A DNA stretch of 64,000 bases from Acidimicrobiaceae bacterium (lineage in GTDB: Bacteria > Actinomycetota > Acidimicrobiia > Acidimicrobiales > RAAP-2): NCBI GenBank assembly GCA_003153575.1, contig PLZW01000012.1:29388-93387 (forward strand). Direction: 5' to 3'. Positions 8,974 to 17,648 of this stretch are shown here, piece by piece. The position numbers and the translations under genes are program-made. Numbering within the stretch: the stretch's first letter is position 1; the number at the start of each line of letters is the position of its first letter. The notes under the pieces were generated by a model. That model did not search any database. It was not told the origin of the DNA and worked only from the letters and a program-made list of their open reading frames with translations.

Positions 8974-9408
8974 ATGTTGAAGAAGCTCATCGCACCCGCG
9001 ATCGCCGGAGGCATCCTCGTCGGGAGCCTGGCGATGGGTGGCGCCGCCTACGCCGCCACCCCGGCGCCGGCCGCCGCACCCGCCGCCCATGCCGCCGTCA
9101 AGCCGGCGCACCACTGGCTGAAGGCCCACCGCAAGGGTCTCCGCCGGGCCGCGATCGCCATCAGCGCCTCGACCATCGGTATCACCCCGACGGCGCTCGT
9201 GGCCGAGGTGAAGTCCGGCAAGTCGATCGCCCAGGTGGCGACCGAGCACAACGTCACGTCCGCCACGGTCGTCGGTGCGGTGACCAAGGCCGCCGATGCC
9301 AAGGTGGCTCAACTCGTCGCCGCCAACAAGCTGACCCAGGCCCGGGCTGACAAGTTCGACGCCGCGCTGCCGGCCCGTATCACCAAATTCATCAACCACG
9401 TCTTCTGA
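8974..9408 (+). CDS. Small secreted protein of unknown function
   Basis: A 144-residue protein with a clear signal peptide (KK n-region, hydrophobic core, cleavage likely after AAYA). The mature part is Ala/Lys-rich and predicted helical. Residues about 65-90 read TALVAEVKSGKSIAQVATEHNV, resembling the helix-turn-helix-like KSGKSIAxVAxxxGV motif that recurs in small secreted actinobacterial proteins. No enzyme motif is visible. The start is fixed by AAGGAG 6 bases upstream. It is followed by a strong hairpin terminator. Unrecognised function; the basic, helical, exported character could suit cell-wall or nucleic-acid association, but that is speculation. Confidence 0.8.
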   Translation: MLKKLIAPAIAGGILVGSLAMGGAAYAATPAPAAAPAAHAAVKPAHHWLKAHRKGLRRAAIAISASTIGITPTALVAEVKSGKSIAQVATEHNVTSATVVGAVTKAADAKVAQLVAANKLTQARADKFDAALPARITKFINHVF

Positions 9409-9443
9409 TCGCACTCAGCAGACAGCGGTAACAGACGATCGGA

Positions 9444-9481
9444 GACGGGCCGTGGACGGAAGATCCCGTTCACGGCCCGTC
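9444..9481. terminator. Strong bidirectional hairpin terminator
   Basis: A 16-bp stem (left arm 9444-9459, right arm 9466-9481; one G-T pair) with a 6-base loop AAGATC lies between the plus-strand gene ending at 9408 and the minus-strand gene ending at 9496. The core is ACGGGCCGTG / CACGGCCCGT. Its position between convergent genes and stem strength support a factor-independent terminator for both. Confidence 0.75.
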
Positions 9482-9495
9482 GTCGTTCCGGTGCG

Positions 9496-9960
9496 TCAGC
9501 CGGACCGCGCTGGTCGGTCGGCGACCCGCCACCCGTAGGTGTGGCGCCGGTCGTCGGTGCACGAGACCACCGTCCACGCCTCCGGTGTCCAGACGTAGAC
9601 GGCGGCCTGGCCGTACCGCCGCCCGACGTCCACGCCCTCGGACTCGGTGAGGCCGACGACGGCCACTCCCTCCTCGAAGTGCGGAGAGTCGGGGTCGCGA
9701 CCGACGGCGGGCCAGTGGACGAGACCGGAGCGGTCGAGCTCGGATACCAGCCGTCGATGGCGCACCTGATTGTCGCCCGCCTGCAGGCGGGCGCTGTCCG
9801 GGTCCCAGGCGGTGACGACCACGACCGGCGGGACCAGGTCCTCGGGCCAGCCACCGGTGGTGCCCGGCTGATCGGGAACGAGGCGGAAAGGGGCCCGCCC
9901 CGGGGGGACGATGTCGATGACGGCCCGTCCGTAGGAGGCCCAGTCGTCGTCGGTGGCCAT
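9496..9960 (-). CDS. DUF3293 domain-containing protein
   Basis: This 154-residue protein carries the DUF3293 pattern (PF11697): a VVVTAWDPDSARL strand, then the QVRHRRLVSEL helix, HFEEGVAVVGL and RYGQAAVYVW. The biochemical role of the family is unknown. It starts 7 bases after the P450 stop and is therefore probably the distal gene of the P450 transcription unit, ending at the shared hairpin. Confidence 0.8.
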   Translation of the reverse strand: MATDDDWASYGRAVIDIVPPGRAPFRLVPDQPGTTGGWPEDLVPPVVVVTAWDPDSARLQAGDNQVRHRRLVSELDRSGLVHWPAVGRDPDSPHFEEGVAVVGLTESEGVDVGRRYGQAAVYVWTPEAWTVVSCTDDRRHTYGWRVADRPARSG

Positions 9961-9967
9961 GGCGGTA

Positions 9968-11212
9968 TCAGCGGAAGGTGGCGGCCACCGGCAGGTGCTT
10001 GACCCCGCCCACGAAGTTGGCCTGCGCCCACTCCGGCTCGCCGTCGACCTCGATGGTGTCGACGGCGGCCAGCAGCCTCGGGAGGATGGTGCGGAGCTCG
10101 CGGCGGGCGAACGTCGACCCCAGGCAGAAGTGCTCGCCCCCGCCGAAGGCGATCATGCGGTTGGCGTTCGGGCGGGCCACGTCGAATGTCATGGGCTCGT
10201 CGAACATCCGCTCGTCCCGGTTGGCCGACGGGTACGAGAGCAGCAGACGGTCGCCCTCGGGGATCTCCACTCCCGATAGGGTGGCCGGCCGAGTGAGGTA
10301 GCGGAGGAAGTGGCGGACCGGCGAGGTCCACCGGATCATCTCGTCGACGGCGTTGTTGACGAGCTCCGGGCGTCCCTGCAGCAAGGCGACCTGGTCGGGA
10401 TGGCGGAGCAGGGCCTCGAGCCCACCGGACAGGGCGAAGGAAGTGGTGTCGTGGCCGGCCGTGGCCACGATCGCGTAGTACCAGAACCGCGCGTTGCCGT
10501 CCATGGGACAGCCGTTCACCTCGCCGGTGGCGATGAGCGTGGCCAGGTCGTCGGTGGGATGGGACCGCCGGTCCTCGGTGAGGGCGTCGAAGTACGTCTG
10601 GAATTGGGCGATGGTGTCGGTCAGCAGCGCCATCGGGTCGCTGAGGTCCCCCAGGTACTCGGGGTCGGCCGCCCCGAAGATCCCCTGGGTCAGCTTCAGC
10701 ATGGTCGGCTCGTCCTCCTGAGGGATGCCGAAGATGCCCATGATCACCCGCAACGTGTAGGGGACAGCGATGTCCCGGGCGAAGTCGCAGGACCCGCCGA
10801 GCTCACGGAACATCTCGACGAACTCGTCGGCGATGGCCTCGATGGAGGCCTGCCGCCTGGCCACGGCCCGGGGCCGGAACCAGTCGTTGGCCAGGTCGCG
10901 GTGGTCGCGGTGTTCGTCCCCGTCCATGTGGATGAGGGTCTCGCCCTCGATGCCGATCGATTTGAGGAACGCGAACTGGGCGTCGGGTCCGAGCACCGAG
11001 TTGCGGGTGTTGAGGAAGTGCTCGTTGTCCCGCGATACGGCGAACACGTCCTCATGGCGCGTCACCGCCCAGAACGGCGTGTACCCCTCGATCTCCACCC
11101 GCAGGACAGGCGCGTCGGCGCGCAGCTCGGCGGCGGCCGCGTGCCATGCGTGCTGGTCGGCGTAGAGGACCGGGTCGATGAAGAGGTTCCCCCGGGTGTC
11201 CGGCTGGCTCAT
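9968..11212 (-). CDS. Cytochrome P450
   Basis: A 414-residue soluble bacterial P450. The I-helix oxygen-binding motif AGHDTTSF, the K-helix E-x-x-R (DEMIRW) and the haem loop FGGGEHFCLG with the thiolate Cys at about residue 363 are all present. It resembles actinobacterial CYP families that hydroxylate steroids and lipid chains (CYP125/142/124-like), an impression from the haem loop and I-helix only. It would need ferredoxin and reductase partners, which are not in the window. The ATG at 11212 is preceded by GGGAG at 5-base spacing; an upstream extension to 11452 was rejected because it overlaps intergenic low-complexity sequence. It precedes the DUF3293 gene in one unit. Confidence 0.93.
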   Translation of the reverse strand: MSQPDTRGNLFIDPVLYADQHAWHAAAAELRADAPVLRVEIEGYTPFWAVTRHEDVFAVSRDNEHFLNTRNSVLGPDAQFAFLKSIGIEGETLIHMDGDEHRDHRDLANDWFRPRAVARRQASIEAIADEFVEMFRELGGSCDFARDIAVPYTLRVIMGIFGIPQEDEPTMLKLTQGIFGAADPEYLGDLSDPMALLTDTIAQFQTYFDALTEDRRSHPTDDLATLIATGEVNGCPMDGNARFWYYAIVATAGHDTTSFALSGGLEALLRHPDQVALLQGRPELVNNAVDEMIRWTSPVRHFLRYLTRPATLSGVEIPEGDRLLLSYPSANRDERMFDEPMTFDVARPNANRMIAFGGGEHFCLGSTFARRELRTILPRLLAAVDTIEVDGEPEWAQANFVGGVKHLPVAATFR

Positions 11213-11307
11213 GGGTGCTCCCGATTCGAGTGGTGGCGACTGGGCGTGTGACTCCGGGCGGGCCCGGACCGACCGGCCCGATGCTACCCAGCGGGCGGAA
11301 CCCCACC

Positions 11308-12723
11308 TCAGAGGTCGGCCACCACGTCCGATCCGACGGCCCGCTGCAACTCGTCCAGGGCCAAGTGGAGCTGGTCGGCGAGGGCCCACGGGTCGGGCAG
11401 GCTCCTCGGACAACCGATCAGCGAGACGCCCAGGACGTCCTGGTAGCTCCACGCGGTGATGTTGAGCCCGATCCCCTCGAGGATCGGGCCGACCGAGTAC
11501 AGGGCATCGAGCCCGACCGGCCCCATCCGGATCTCCGCTCGGGGACCGGCCACGTTGGAGAGGATGACGTTGAGCGGGGGGTGGAGGTGGTCGGCCGCGT
11601 GCGACCGGCTCCAGAGGCGCACGGTCGGCTTATAGAGCTGCGGAGGCACCACGTCGGCCCGCTGCTCGAGGAGGTCGTGACCGAGCACGCTCCGCACCGC
11701 CCGCGAGGCCACCACCCCGTCGTGGATCGTCCGCAGACGTTCGGCGGGATCGGCGACGTCGGTGGCCACGGACACGTAGATGTTGTCCACCCGGTTGCCG
11801 GACAGTCGGGCCGCGTCGGGATCGGTCGACACCGGGACGCTGGCCACCAGCGGTCGGCCGGGCAGCTCTTCGCGCTCCGCCAGGTAGCGCCTCAGCGCCC
11901 CGGCGCACACGGCCAGGTACACGTCGTTGAGCGTGGTCCCTGTGGCGCGGCGGACGCCCTGGAGTGCCCCGAGTGGCAGCCCGGTCATGGCGAAGGTGCG
12001 CTGCGGGCTGAGCGACACGTTGAACGACGTCCTCGGGATGTGGTGGAGGGGGATCGGAGGCATGGGCACGAAGCTGCGACGGGTGCGCTCGCTCGCCCGG
12101 GCGCTGGTAAATGAGGACTGGACCAGGTGGGGGAGGCCCCGGATGCGGGTGACCTGTTCGCGCAGCGCCCGCGCCACGAGGCGACCCTTGGTCGGGATGG
12201 GCTCGCCGACCCACGGGTCGGCCAACGGCCCGGGCCGGGGCTCGGCGGTGGCCGCCTCTACCACGTTGCGCAGCAGCGCCACCGCAGCCGACCCGTCGGC
12301 CACGGCGTGGTGGAGCTTCACGACGACGGCGATGCGGTGTCCAGCCATGCCCTCGACCACCCGGATGGCCCACAGCGGTCGGTCGCGCGGCAGTGGTGTA
12401 CCGGCGAAGTCGGCGACGACGGCGGCCAAGGCCCGGTCGTCGCCCGGTGGCTCGAGGACGATGCGGCTCAGATGGCGGGCCAGATCGAAGCCGGGGTCCT
12501 CCACCCAGACCGGGTGCCCGAGTCCGAAGGGGACGGGGACCGTGCGGCGGCGAAACGGGGGCAGCCGGATCAGCAACTGGGCCAGCACCTCGGACAGCGT
12601 GGCGAACGAGAAGGCCGACTCCAGGCCGGAGACGTCGGACACGGCCACCTTGATGGTGTGCATGTGCGCGGTGGGTGTCTCGGAGTACAGGAACTTGGCG
12701 TCGAGTCCGGACATGGTCTCCAC
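11308..12723 (-). CDS. Wax ester synthase / diacylglycerol acyltransferase (WS/DGAT)
   Basis: About 471 residues. It transfers an acyl group from acyl-CoA to a long-chain alcohol or diacylglycerol to make wax ester or triacylglycerol storage lipid at the cytoplasmic membrane. The N-terminus has the family MSGLDAKFLYSETPTAHMH pattern, and the catalytic motif HHAVADG (His138-His139, Asp143) is intact. The C-terminal SNVAGPRAEI motif (WES_acyltransf, DUF1298) is present. The start is either GTG 12723 or ATG 12714. It follows the esterase-like gene by 3 bases, so the two are cotranscribed. A second WS/DGAT lies at 15841 on the opposite strand. Confidence 0.93.
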   Translation of the reverse strand: METMSGLDAKFLYSETPTAHMHTIKVAVSDVSGLESAFSFATLSEVLAQLLIRLPPFRRRTVPVPFGLGHPVWVEDPGFDLARHLSRIVLEPPGDDRALAAVVADFAGTPLPRDRPLWAIRVVEGMAGHRIAVVVKLHHAVADGSAAVALLRNVVEAATAEPRPGPLADPWVGEPIPTKGRLVARALREQVTRIRGLPHLVQSSFTSARASERTRRSFVPMPPIPLHHIPRTSFNVSLSPQRTFAMTGLPLGALQGVRRATGTTLNDVYLAVCAGALRRYLAEREELPGRPLVASVPVSTDPDAARLSGNRVDNIYVSVATDVADPAERLRTIHDGVVASRAVRSVLGHDLLEQRADVVPPQLYKPTVRLWSRSHAADHLHPPLNVILSNVAGPRAEIRMGPVGLDALYSVGPILEGIGLNITAWSYQDVLGVSLIGCPRSLPDPWALADQLHLALDELQRAVGSDVVADL

Positions 12724-12726
12724 GGC

Positions 12727-14040
12727 TCAACCGACCTCGTTCAGGGGTACGTCCAGACCGGCCGACTGGGCCAGCGAGGCCTCGATGAATCCGGTGACCT
12801 GCTTGGACCACAGGTAGCCGACGTGGTTCCCCGCGTACCATGACACCGGTGGGCCGTCCCAGTGGTCGGCCAGGCGCCGGGCCTGGTCGGGGGTGGCCAT
12901 GCGGTCGCCGTAGCCGGCGAAGATGTAGCGCCGGTCGGCGGTCACCAGGGGCTCGAAGTACAGCGGGGACACGACGCGGAAGACGGCTTCGGCCGGGCCG
13001 CCCATGATCCGGTGCTCGATGGCCCGTACCCTGATGTGCCGGGGGCTGTGCGCGTGGAAGAGGCCGGGGAAGTCTGCCACCGGTATGCCGGCCACGACCC
13101 CGTCGAGCCCCGCTTCGATGCCGGCCAGCAGGGCCGCCGTGTAGGCGCCGAGCGACACGCCGAAGAGGCTGATCGAGGTGGCGCCCTGATCTCGGATCCA
13201 ACTGATCAGGCGCCGGATGTCCCACACCGCCTGGGTGAGGCCGTGCACCGCGTTCATCAGGTCGAACGACAGGAAGGGCTCACCGCTGATCCGGGTGACC
13301 CGGCGGGGTCCGTGGAGCGGGAGGGCGGGCAGGGCGACGTTCATCCCGAGCCCGTGGTGCAACCGGGCGGCGTGCAGACCCGGGAAGTCCATGAAGGGGA
13401 ATCCCATGCAGAATCCGTGGATGGCCACGACCCACGGCCGGGAAGCGTCCGCGTGGCGGAGCACCGCCGCGGTGGCCGCCGTGTTGGGACCGAAGGCCAC
13501 CCACCGGGCGCTGCCCGGCTCACCCGGGTGGGGGGCGAAGCCGCTGTCCCACGAGATCCGCTCGTAGTCCTGGCCGAGTGCCCACCCACGGCTGGTGGTC
13601 ACATCGGGTGCACCGAGCGACGGCGGTGTCCGGTGGTAGGTCCGGGGGTCGGCGAGCCAACCCTGGTCGGTATAGAGCGCCGCGGCCTCGGCCAGTTCGT
13701 CGGCCACCCGCGCGAAGTCGCCGGGCAGGGGGAACCGGTTGGGAGCCATGGCCACGGCCAGGAGTGCCTCGTCCATGGCCACTTGGGCAGCGAGGCCCAG
13801 CGAGAGGTGGGGTGCGGGGAGCGACTCGGACACCTCGCCGCGGACGAGTGCGGACCCGACGAAGTGGAGGGTGCGGGGGACAGCGCGCGTGACCCGCACC
13901 AGTGCCCGCCGGTGGAGGAAACCGGTCACGGCGCGGATCGGGCCCAGCAGTTGTTCGACGGTGGAGGGCGACGCCGGCCCCCCCGACGTGGTCTCCGGGT
14001 GGGAATCGCCGTGGCTGGCGTCTCGTGCGACTTTCCCCAT
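12727..14040 (-). CDS. Alpha/beta-hydrolase (esterase/lipase-like) in a WS/DGAT operon
   Basis: A 437-residue protein. The C-terminal two thirds are an alpha/beta-hydrolase: HGFCMGFPFMDF (oxyanion side), nucleophile elbow FGVSLGAY, and a C-terminal GNHVGYLW segment that may carry the His. The N-terminal third is helical and unrecognised. The start ATG 14040 is fixed by AAGGAGTCCC immediately upstream; the longer frame to 14256 runs into the divergent synthetase gene. Encoded directly before a WS/DGAT, it is likely to act on acyl esters (lipid turnover or supply of acyl acceptor). No signal peptide is seen. Confidence 0.78.
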   Translation of the reverse strand: MGKVARDASHGDSHPETTSGGPASPSTVEQLLGPIRAVTGFLHRRALVRVTRAVPRTLHFVGSALVRGEVSESLPAPHLSLGLAAQVAMDEALLAVAMAPNRFPLPGDFARVADELAEAAALYTDQGWLADPRTYHRTPPSLGAPDVTTSRGWALGQDYERISWDSGFAPHPGEPGSARWVAFGPNTAATAAVLRHADASRPWVVAIHGFCMGFPFMDFPGLHAARLHHGLGMNVALPALPLHGPRRVTRISGEPFLSFDLMNAVHGLTQAVWDIRRLISWIRDQGATSISLFGVSLGAYTAALLAGIEAGLDGVVAGIPVADFPGLFHAHSPRHIRVRAIEHRIMGGPAEAVFRVVSPLYFEPLVTADRRYIFAGYGDRMATPDQARRLADHWDGPPVSWYAGNHVGYLWSKQVTGFIEASLAQSAGLDVPLNEVG

Positions 14041-14115
14041 GGGACTCCTTCCCCACCGCAGGCGGGCCGCCGGCGTCGGTGCCAGGTCCGTCACCTGGAA
14101 TACTAAGGCTGGCTG

Positions 14116-14135
14116 TCCGGCCTGAAAGGGCCGGA
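14116..14135. promoter_or_regulatory. Inverted repeat in the divergent lipid-gene promoter region
   Basis: TCCGGCC and GGCCGGA form a perfect 7-bp inverted repeat with a 6-base spacer, about 32 bases upstream of the acyl-CoA synthetase ATG and inside the 127-base divergent region shared with the esterase-WS/DGAT operon. It is placed as an operator for both would be. High-GC background makes chance palindromes common. Confidence 0.3.
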
Positions 14136-14167
14136 AGTCCTTTTGCGGGCCCAGGGGAGGGACGCCG

Positions 14168-15841
14168 ATGGAGTTGAATCTGGCGGACCTGTTCGAGAGC
14201 GTCGCGGAGGAGATCGGCGTCGCCGAGGCCATGGTCGCCGGAACGCGCCGCCTCACCTACGCGGCACTCGACCGGCGGGCCAACCGCCTGGCCCACCACC
14301 TGGCCTCCACCGGCGTCGGCCCGGGCGACTTCGTCGGTGTGCAGCTGGCCAACGGCACGGAGTACGTGGAGGTGATGCTGGCCTGCTTCAAGATCCGGGC
14401 CGTGCCGGTCAATGTCAACTATCGGTACGTCACCCGCGAGCTCGAATACCTCTACCGCGACGCCGGGCTCGTCGCCCTCGTGTTCCACCGGCGGTTCCGG
14501 TCCGCGGCGACAGCTGCTCTCGGGGCGATGTCCGAGCGCCGGTCCGTACTCGAGGTCGACCACGGGATCGATCTCGACGCCGAGGCCGCAGACAGTCCTC
14601 GTAGAGGTGGCGTCGACGACTACGAGGCGGTGCTCGCCGCTGCGTCCGACACCCGCGACTTCCCGGCCCGATCGGCCTCCGACCTCTACTGCGTGTACAC
14701 CGGGGGCACCACCGGGATGCCGAAGGGGGTGCTCTGGCGCCAGGACGACATCTTCTTCGGGGCCATGGGCGGTGGCGACCCCTTCGCGTCGGGCGACCAC
14801 ATCAGCCGGGCCGAGGAGTTGGTCGAGCGGATCCTCCGCCCGGGGGTGACCGCGCTCGCGATACCCCCGTTCATGCACGCGGCCGGGCACTGGCTGGTCT
14901 TCTCGACACTGTTCGGAGGCGGGAAGCTGGTGACCCTCACCTCTGGCGGCTTCGACCCGGTCGAGGCGTGGCGACTGGTGGAGGCGGAACGGGTCAACGC
15001 CGTGGTGGTGGTGGGCGACGCCATGGCCCGACCCCTCCTGGACGTCCTCGCCGAGGATCCCGGGCGCTGGGACCTGTCGTCGGTCATGGCGGTGGGTTCC
15101 GGTGGCGCCGTGCTCTCGCCGTCGACCAAGGCGCAGCTGGCCGAGCTGCTGCCCGGCCGGATGGTGGCCGACCGCTTCGGCTCTTCGGAGACCGGACAGG
15201 TGGGCGGTGAGGCCCCGGCCGGTGACCCGTTCGGTCCGCCCCGGCTGCGGGTCGACGACCGCACCGCGGTGCTCGGAGACGACCTCGAGCCCGTCGAGCC
15301 CGGGTCGGGCGTCATCGGCCACCTCGCCCGGACCGGTCACGTGCCCCTCGGGTACCTGGGCGACGACCTGAAGTCGGCCGCCACCTTCGTCGAGCGGGAG
15401 GGGCGGCGGTGGGCGCTGCCTGGCGACCTGGCCACCGTGGACGGGGACGGGACGATCACAGTGCTCGGCCGGGGCTCCCTGTGCATCAACACCGGGGGGG
15501 AGAAGGTCTTTCCGGATGAGGTCGAGGCCGCGTTGAAGGACCACCCGGATGTGGCCGACGCCATCGTGGTCGGCCTGCCCGACGAGCGGTTCGGCGAGCA
15601 GGTCGTGGCCCTGGTCCAGGCCCGACCGGGACGGACGGTCGACGCCGCGGGCCTCTCGGCCCATGCGCACACCCTCCTGACGGGGTACAAGGTGCCGCGC
15701 CGGTTCGTCCTGGTGGACGAAGTGGTCCGGTCCCCGAGCGGCAAGCCCGACTACCCGCACGCCCGCTCGGTGGCGGAAGCCAGAGCAGTCGAGGGGCGGG
15801 AGGCGCCGGTCGCGCCCACGGTCGGTCCCGGGGGAGGGTGA
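14168..15841 (+). CDS. Acyl-CoA synthetase (AMP-binding, FadD-like)
   Basis: A 557-residue adenylate-forming ligase that activates a carboxylic acid, probably a fatty or bile-acid-like acid, to the acyl-CoA via acyl-AMP. The P-loop motif YTGGTTGMPKG begins near residue 177. The DRFGSSETG motif and the C-terminal catalytic Lys segment (PSGKPDY) are present, as is the A8 hinge region around TGG-EK. The ribosome site GGGGAGGG precedes the ATG. Its TGA shares one base with the ATG of the following WS/DGAT, so the two are translationally coupled and the synthetase may supply acyl-CoA to it. It is divergent from the esterase-WS/DGAT operon. Confidence 0.93.
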   Translation: MELNLADLFESVAEEIGVAEAMVAGTRRLTYAALDRRANRLAHHLASTGVGPGDFVGVQLANGTEYVEVMLACFKIRAVPVNVNYRYVTRELEYLYRDAGLVALVFHRRFRSAATAALGAMSERRSVLEVDHGIDLDAEAADSPRRGGVDDYEAVLAAASDTRDFPARSASDLYCVYTGGTTGMPKGVLWRQDDIFFGAMGGGDPFASGDHISRAEELVERILRPGVTALAIPPFMHAAGHWLVFSTLFGGGKLVTLTSGGFDPVEAWRLVEAERVNAVVVVGDAMARPLLDVLAEDPGRWDLSSVMAVGSGGAVLSPSTKAQLAELLPGRMVADRFGSSETGQVGGEAPAGDPFGPPRLRVDDRTAVLGDDLEPVEPGSGVIGHLARTGHVPLGYLGDDLKSAATFVEREGRRWALPGDLATVDGDGTITVLGRGSLCINTGGEKVFPDEVEAALKDHPDVADAIVVGLPDERFGEQVVALVQARPGRTVDAAGLSAHAHTLLTGYKVPRRFVLVDEVVRSPSGKPDYPHARSVAEARAVEGREAPVAPTVGPGGG

Positions 15842-17259
15842 TGGTGCAACGCATGGCCGGCATGGATGCCGCCTTCCTCTACATGGAGACGCCCGCGATG
15901 CACATGCACGTGGTCGGTGTCCTGGTGCTCGACCCCGGTGCGGGCGGCGACGGCTTCACCCTGGACACGCTGACCCGGGTGCTGTCCGAGCGCATCCACT
16001 TGATCCCCCCGCTCCGCCGCCGGCTGCTCCCGTCACCGGGGGGCATCGACCACCCCCTGTGGATCGAGGACCCCGATTTCGCACTGTCCGACCACGTGCA
16101 GGCAGCACCGGCACGCGGGTCCATGTCGTGGGCCGAGCTCGAGCAGTTCACCGGGGACGTGGCCGGCCGGCCCCTCGACCGGTCGCGACCGCTGTGGGAG
16201 ATGTGGCTGGCCGAGCTCGAGGGCGGTGCCGGCGTGGCGCTCGTGACCAAGCTCCACCACTCCCTCATGGACGGGGGCGCCGGGGCCGATCTCATGGCCT
16301 CGATCTTCGACCTCGGACCGGACGGTCCGGGTGCACCGGCGCCCCGGGCGGCATGGTCGCCGGACGTCGTTCCGTCCACCCGGAGCCAGGTGACCGGCTC
16401 CGTGGCCTCGCTGGTGGCCCGCCAGCGCCACGTACCCGCCGCCCTGGCCCGCTCGGCGTCGAGTGTCGCCGGTACCGCCCGGATGTGGGTCACGGAACGC
16501 CGGGCCGGCAACCGGCTGCCGCTGACCGCTCCGACGACACCGTTCAACGGGTCGCTCTCCCCCCGTCGCACGGTCTGCCTCACCCGCGTCGACCTCGACG
16601 ACGTCCTCGGCATCCGCCGGGCGTTCGGGACCACGGTCAACGACGTCGTCCTGGCCATTTCGGCCACTGCACTGCGCCGGTACCTGGAGGCCCGCAACGC
16701 GCTGCCGAGGCGTGACCTGGTGGCCGCGGTGCCGGTCAGCGCACACCGGCCCGACGACGACCACGACCTCGTCAACAAGGTTTCGAACATGATGGTGACG
16801 CTGCCGCTCACCCCGGACGACCCGCTCGAGCGGCTGGCCGCCGTCCATGCCAATTCGCGGAGCTCCAAGGCCCTCCAGAGTGCCTTCGGGCCCGACTCGC
16901 TCCAGGAGTTGACCGGCTTCACACTGCCCCCGATCATGACGGCCGCCGCCCGCCTCTACTCGGGACTCGGCCTGGCCCGGTTCCACCCGCCGCTCATGAA
17001 CCTGGTGATTTCGAATGTCCCCGGACCCCCCGTCGACCTCTACTGCGCCGGAGCCCGGGTCACCGGGATCTTCCCCATGGGGCCGGTCATGGAGGGCTCG
17101 GGGGTCAATATCACGGTGCTGTCCGAGGCGCGCCATCTCAACATCGGGATCATGGCCTGCCCGGACCTGCTCGACGACGTCGGCGAATTGGGTCGCTTCA
17201 TGGTCGAAGCCGTCGACGAGCTGGCCGGACTGGCTGCCGGCCGTGCGCCAACGGCGTGA
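15841..17259 (+). CDS. Wax ester synthase / diacylglycerol acyltransferase (second copy)
   Basis: A 472-residue paralogue of the enzyme at 11308-12723. The motif HHSLMDGG (His140-His141, Asp145) is intact, the N-terminus shows MAGMDAAFLYMETPAMHMH and the C-terminus SNVPGPPVDLY. Start: ATG 15841 overlaps the synthetase stop by one base; GTG 15838 is an in-frame alternative. Two WS/DGATs in divergent operons, each paired with a lipid enzyme, suggest this cell makes neutral storage lipid or wax ester. Which acceptor each copy prefers cannot be read from sequence. Confidence 0.93.
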   Translation: MVQRMAGMDAAFLYMETPAMHMHVVGVLVLDPGAGGDGFTLDTLTRVLSERIHLIPPLRRRLLPSPGGIDHPLWIEDPDFALSDHVQAAPARGSMSWAELEQFTGDVAGRPLDRSRPLWEMWLAELEGGAGVALVTKLHHSLMDGGAGADLMASIFDLGPDGPGAPAPRAAWSPDVVPSTRSQVTGSVASLVARQRHVPAALARSASSVAGTARMWVTERRAGNRLPLTAPTTPFNGSLSPRRTVCLTRVDLDDVLGIRRAFGTTVNDVVLAISATALRRYLEARNALPRRDLVAAVPVSAHRPDDDHDLVNKVSNMMVTLPLTPDDPLERLAAVHANSRSSKALQSAFGPDSLQELTGFTLPPIMTAAARLYSGLGLARFHPPLMNLVISNVPGPPVDLYCAGARVTGIFPMGPVMEGSGVNITVLSEARHLNIGIMACPDLLDDVGELGRFMVEAVDELAGLAAGRAPTA

Positions 17260-17648
17260 CCCGGGTCGCACCGTCCGGTCCGACCGCGGACCGCCCCCGG
17301 CCTGATCCGTCAAGTGCCCGGCCACGTCGGGTCACGGGCGGGCGACACCCCGAGGATGCACGGGGCCACCGAGTCGATCCGGGACGTGGCGACGCAGTGG
17401 TCGAAGGTGGCCGCGGGCACGGCCACCGCCGGCGGGCCACCCGCGGTGACGGTCCACACCCAGGCCCGGGCCCGGAACACGGGGGCGCGGCCGAGGGCGG
17501 CCGTGATCAGTCACTGGTGGTCCGGTTCCCCTCACGACCCGTCATCGTAGGAGTCCGGCGGCCCCGGTCCCGGTGACGGCGCTCAAGTCCCCGTCGCCAG
17601 GCGTCGATGGATTGATCGAGGACCTATGGCCGAAGACGCGGAGACACG
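17260..17648. other. Intergenic region with no recognised gene
   Basis: About 390 bases after the WS/DGAT. Frames on both strands give only low-complexity Arg/Pro-rich translations, and no tRNA, known riboswitch fold or strong terminator was recognised. The start of the next gene, at 17649, has a weak GGAGAC ribosome site. Confidence 0.5.

Noticed and set aside
13520..15760. A 746-codon minus-strand open frame over the acyl-CoA synthetase
   Set aside because: Antisense shadow; low-complexity translation until it runs into the true esterase gene in another frame.
17260..17648. Possible riboswitch or small gene upstream of the large secreted protein
   Set aside because: No recognisable aptamer core and no frame with a ribosome site and non-random composition.
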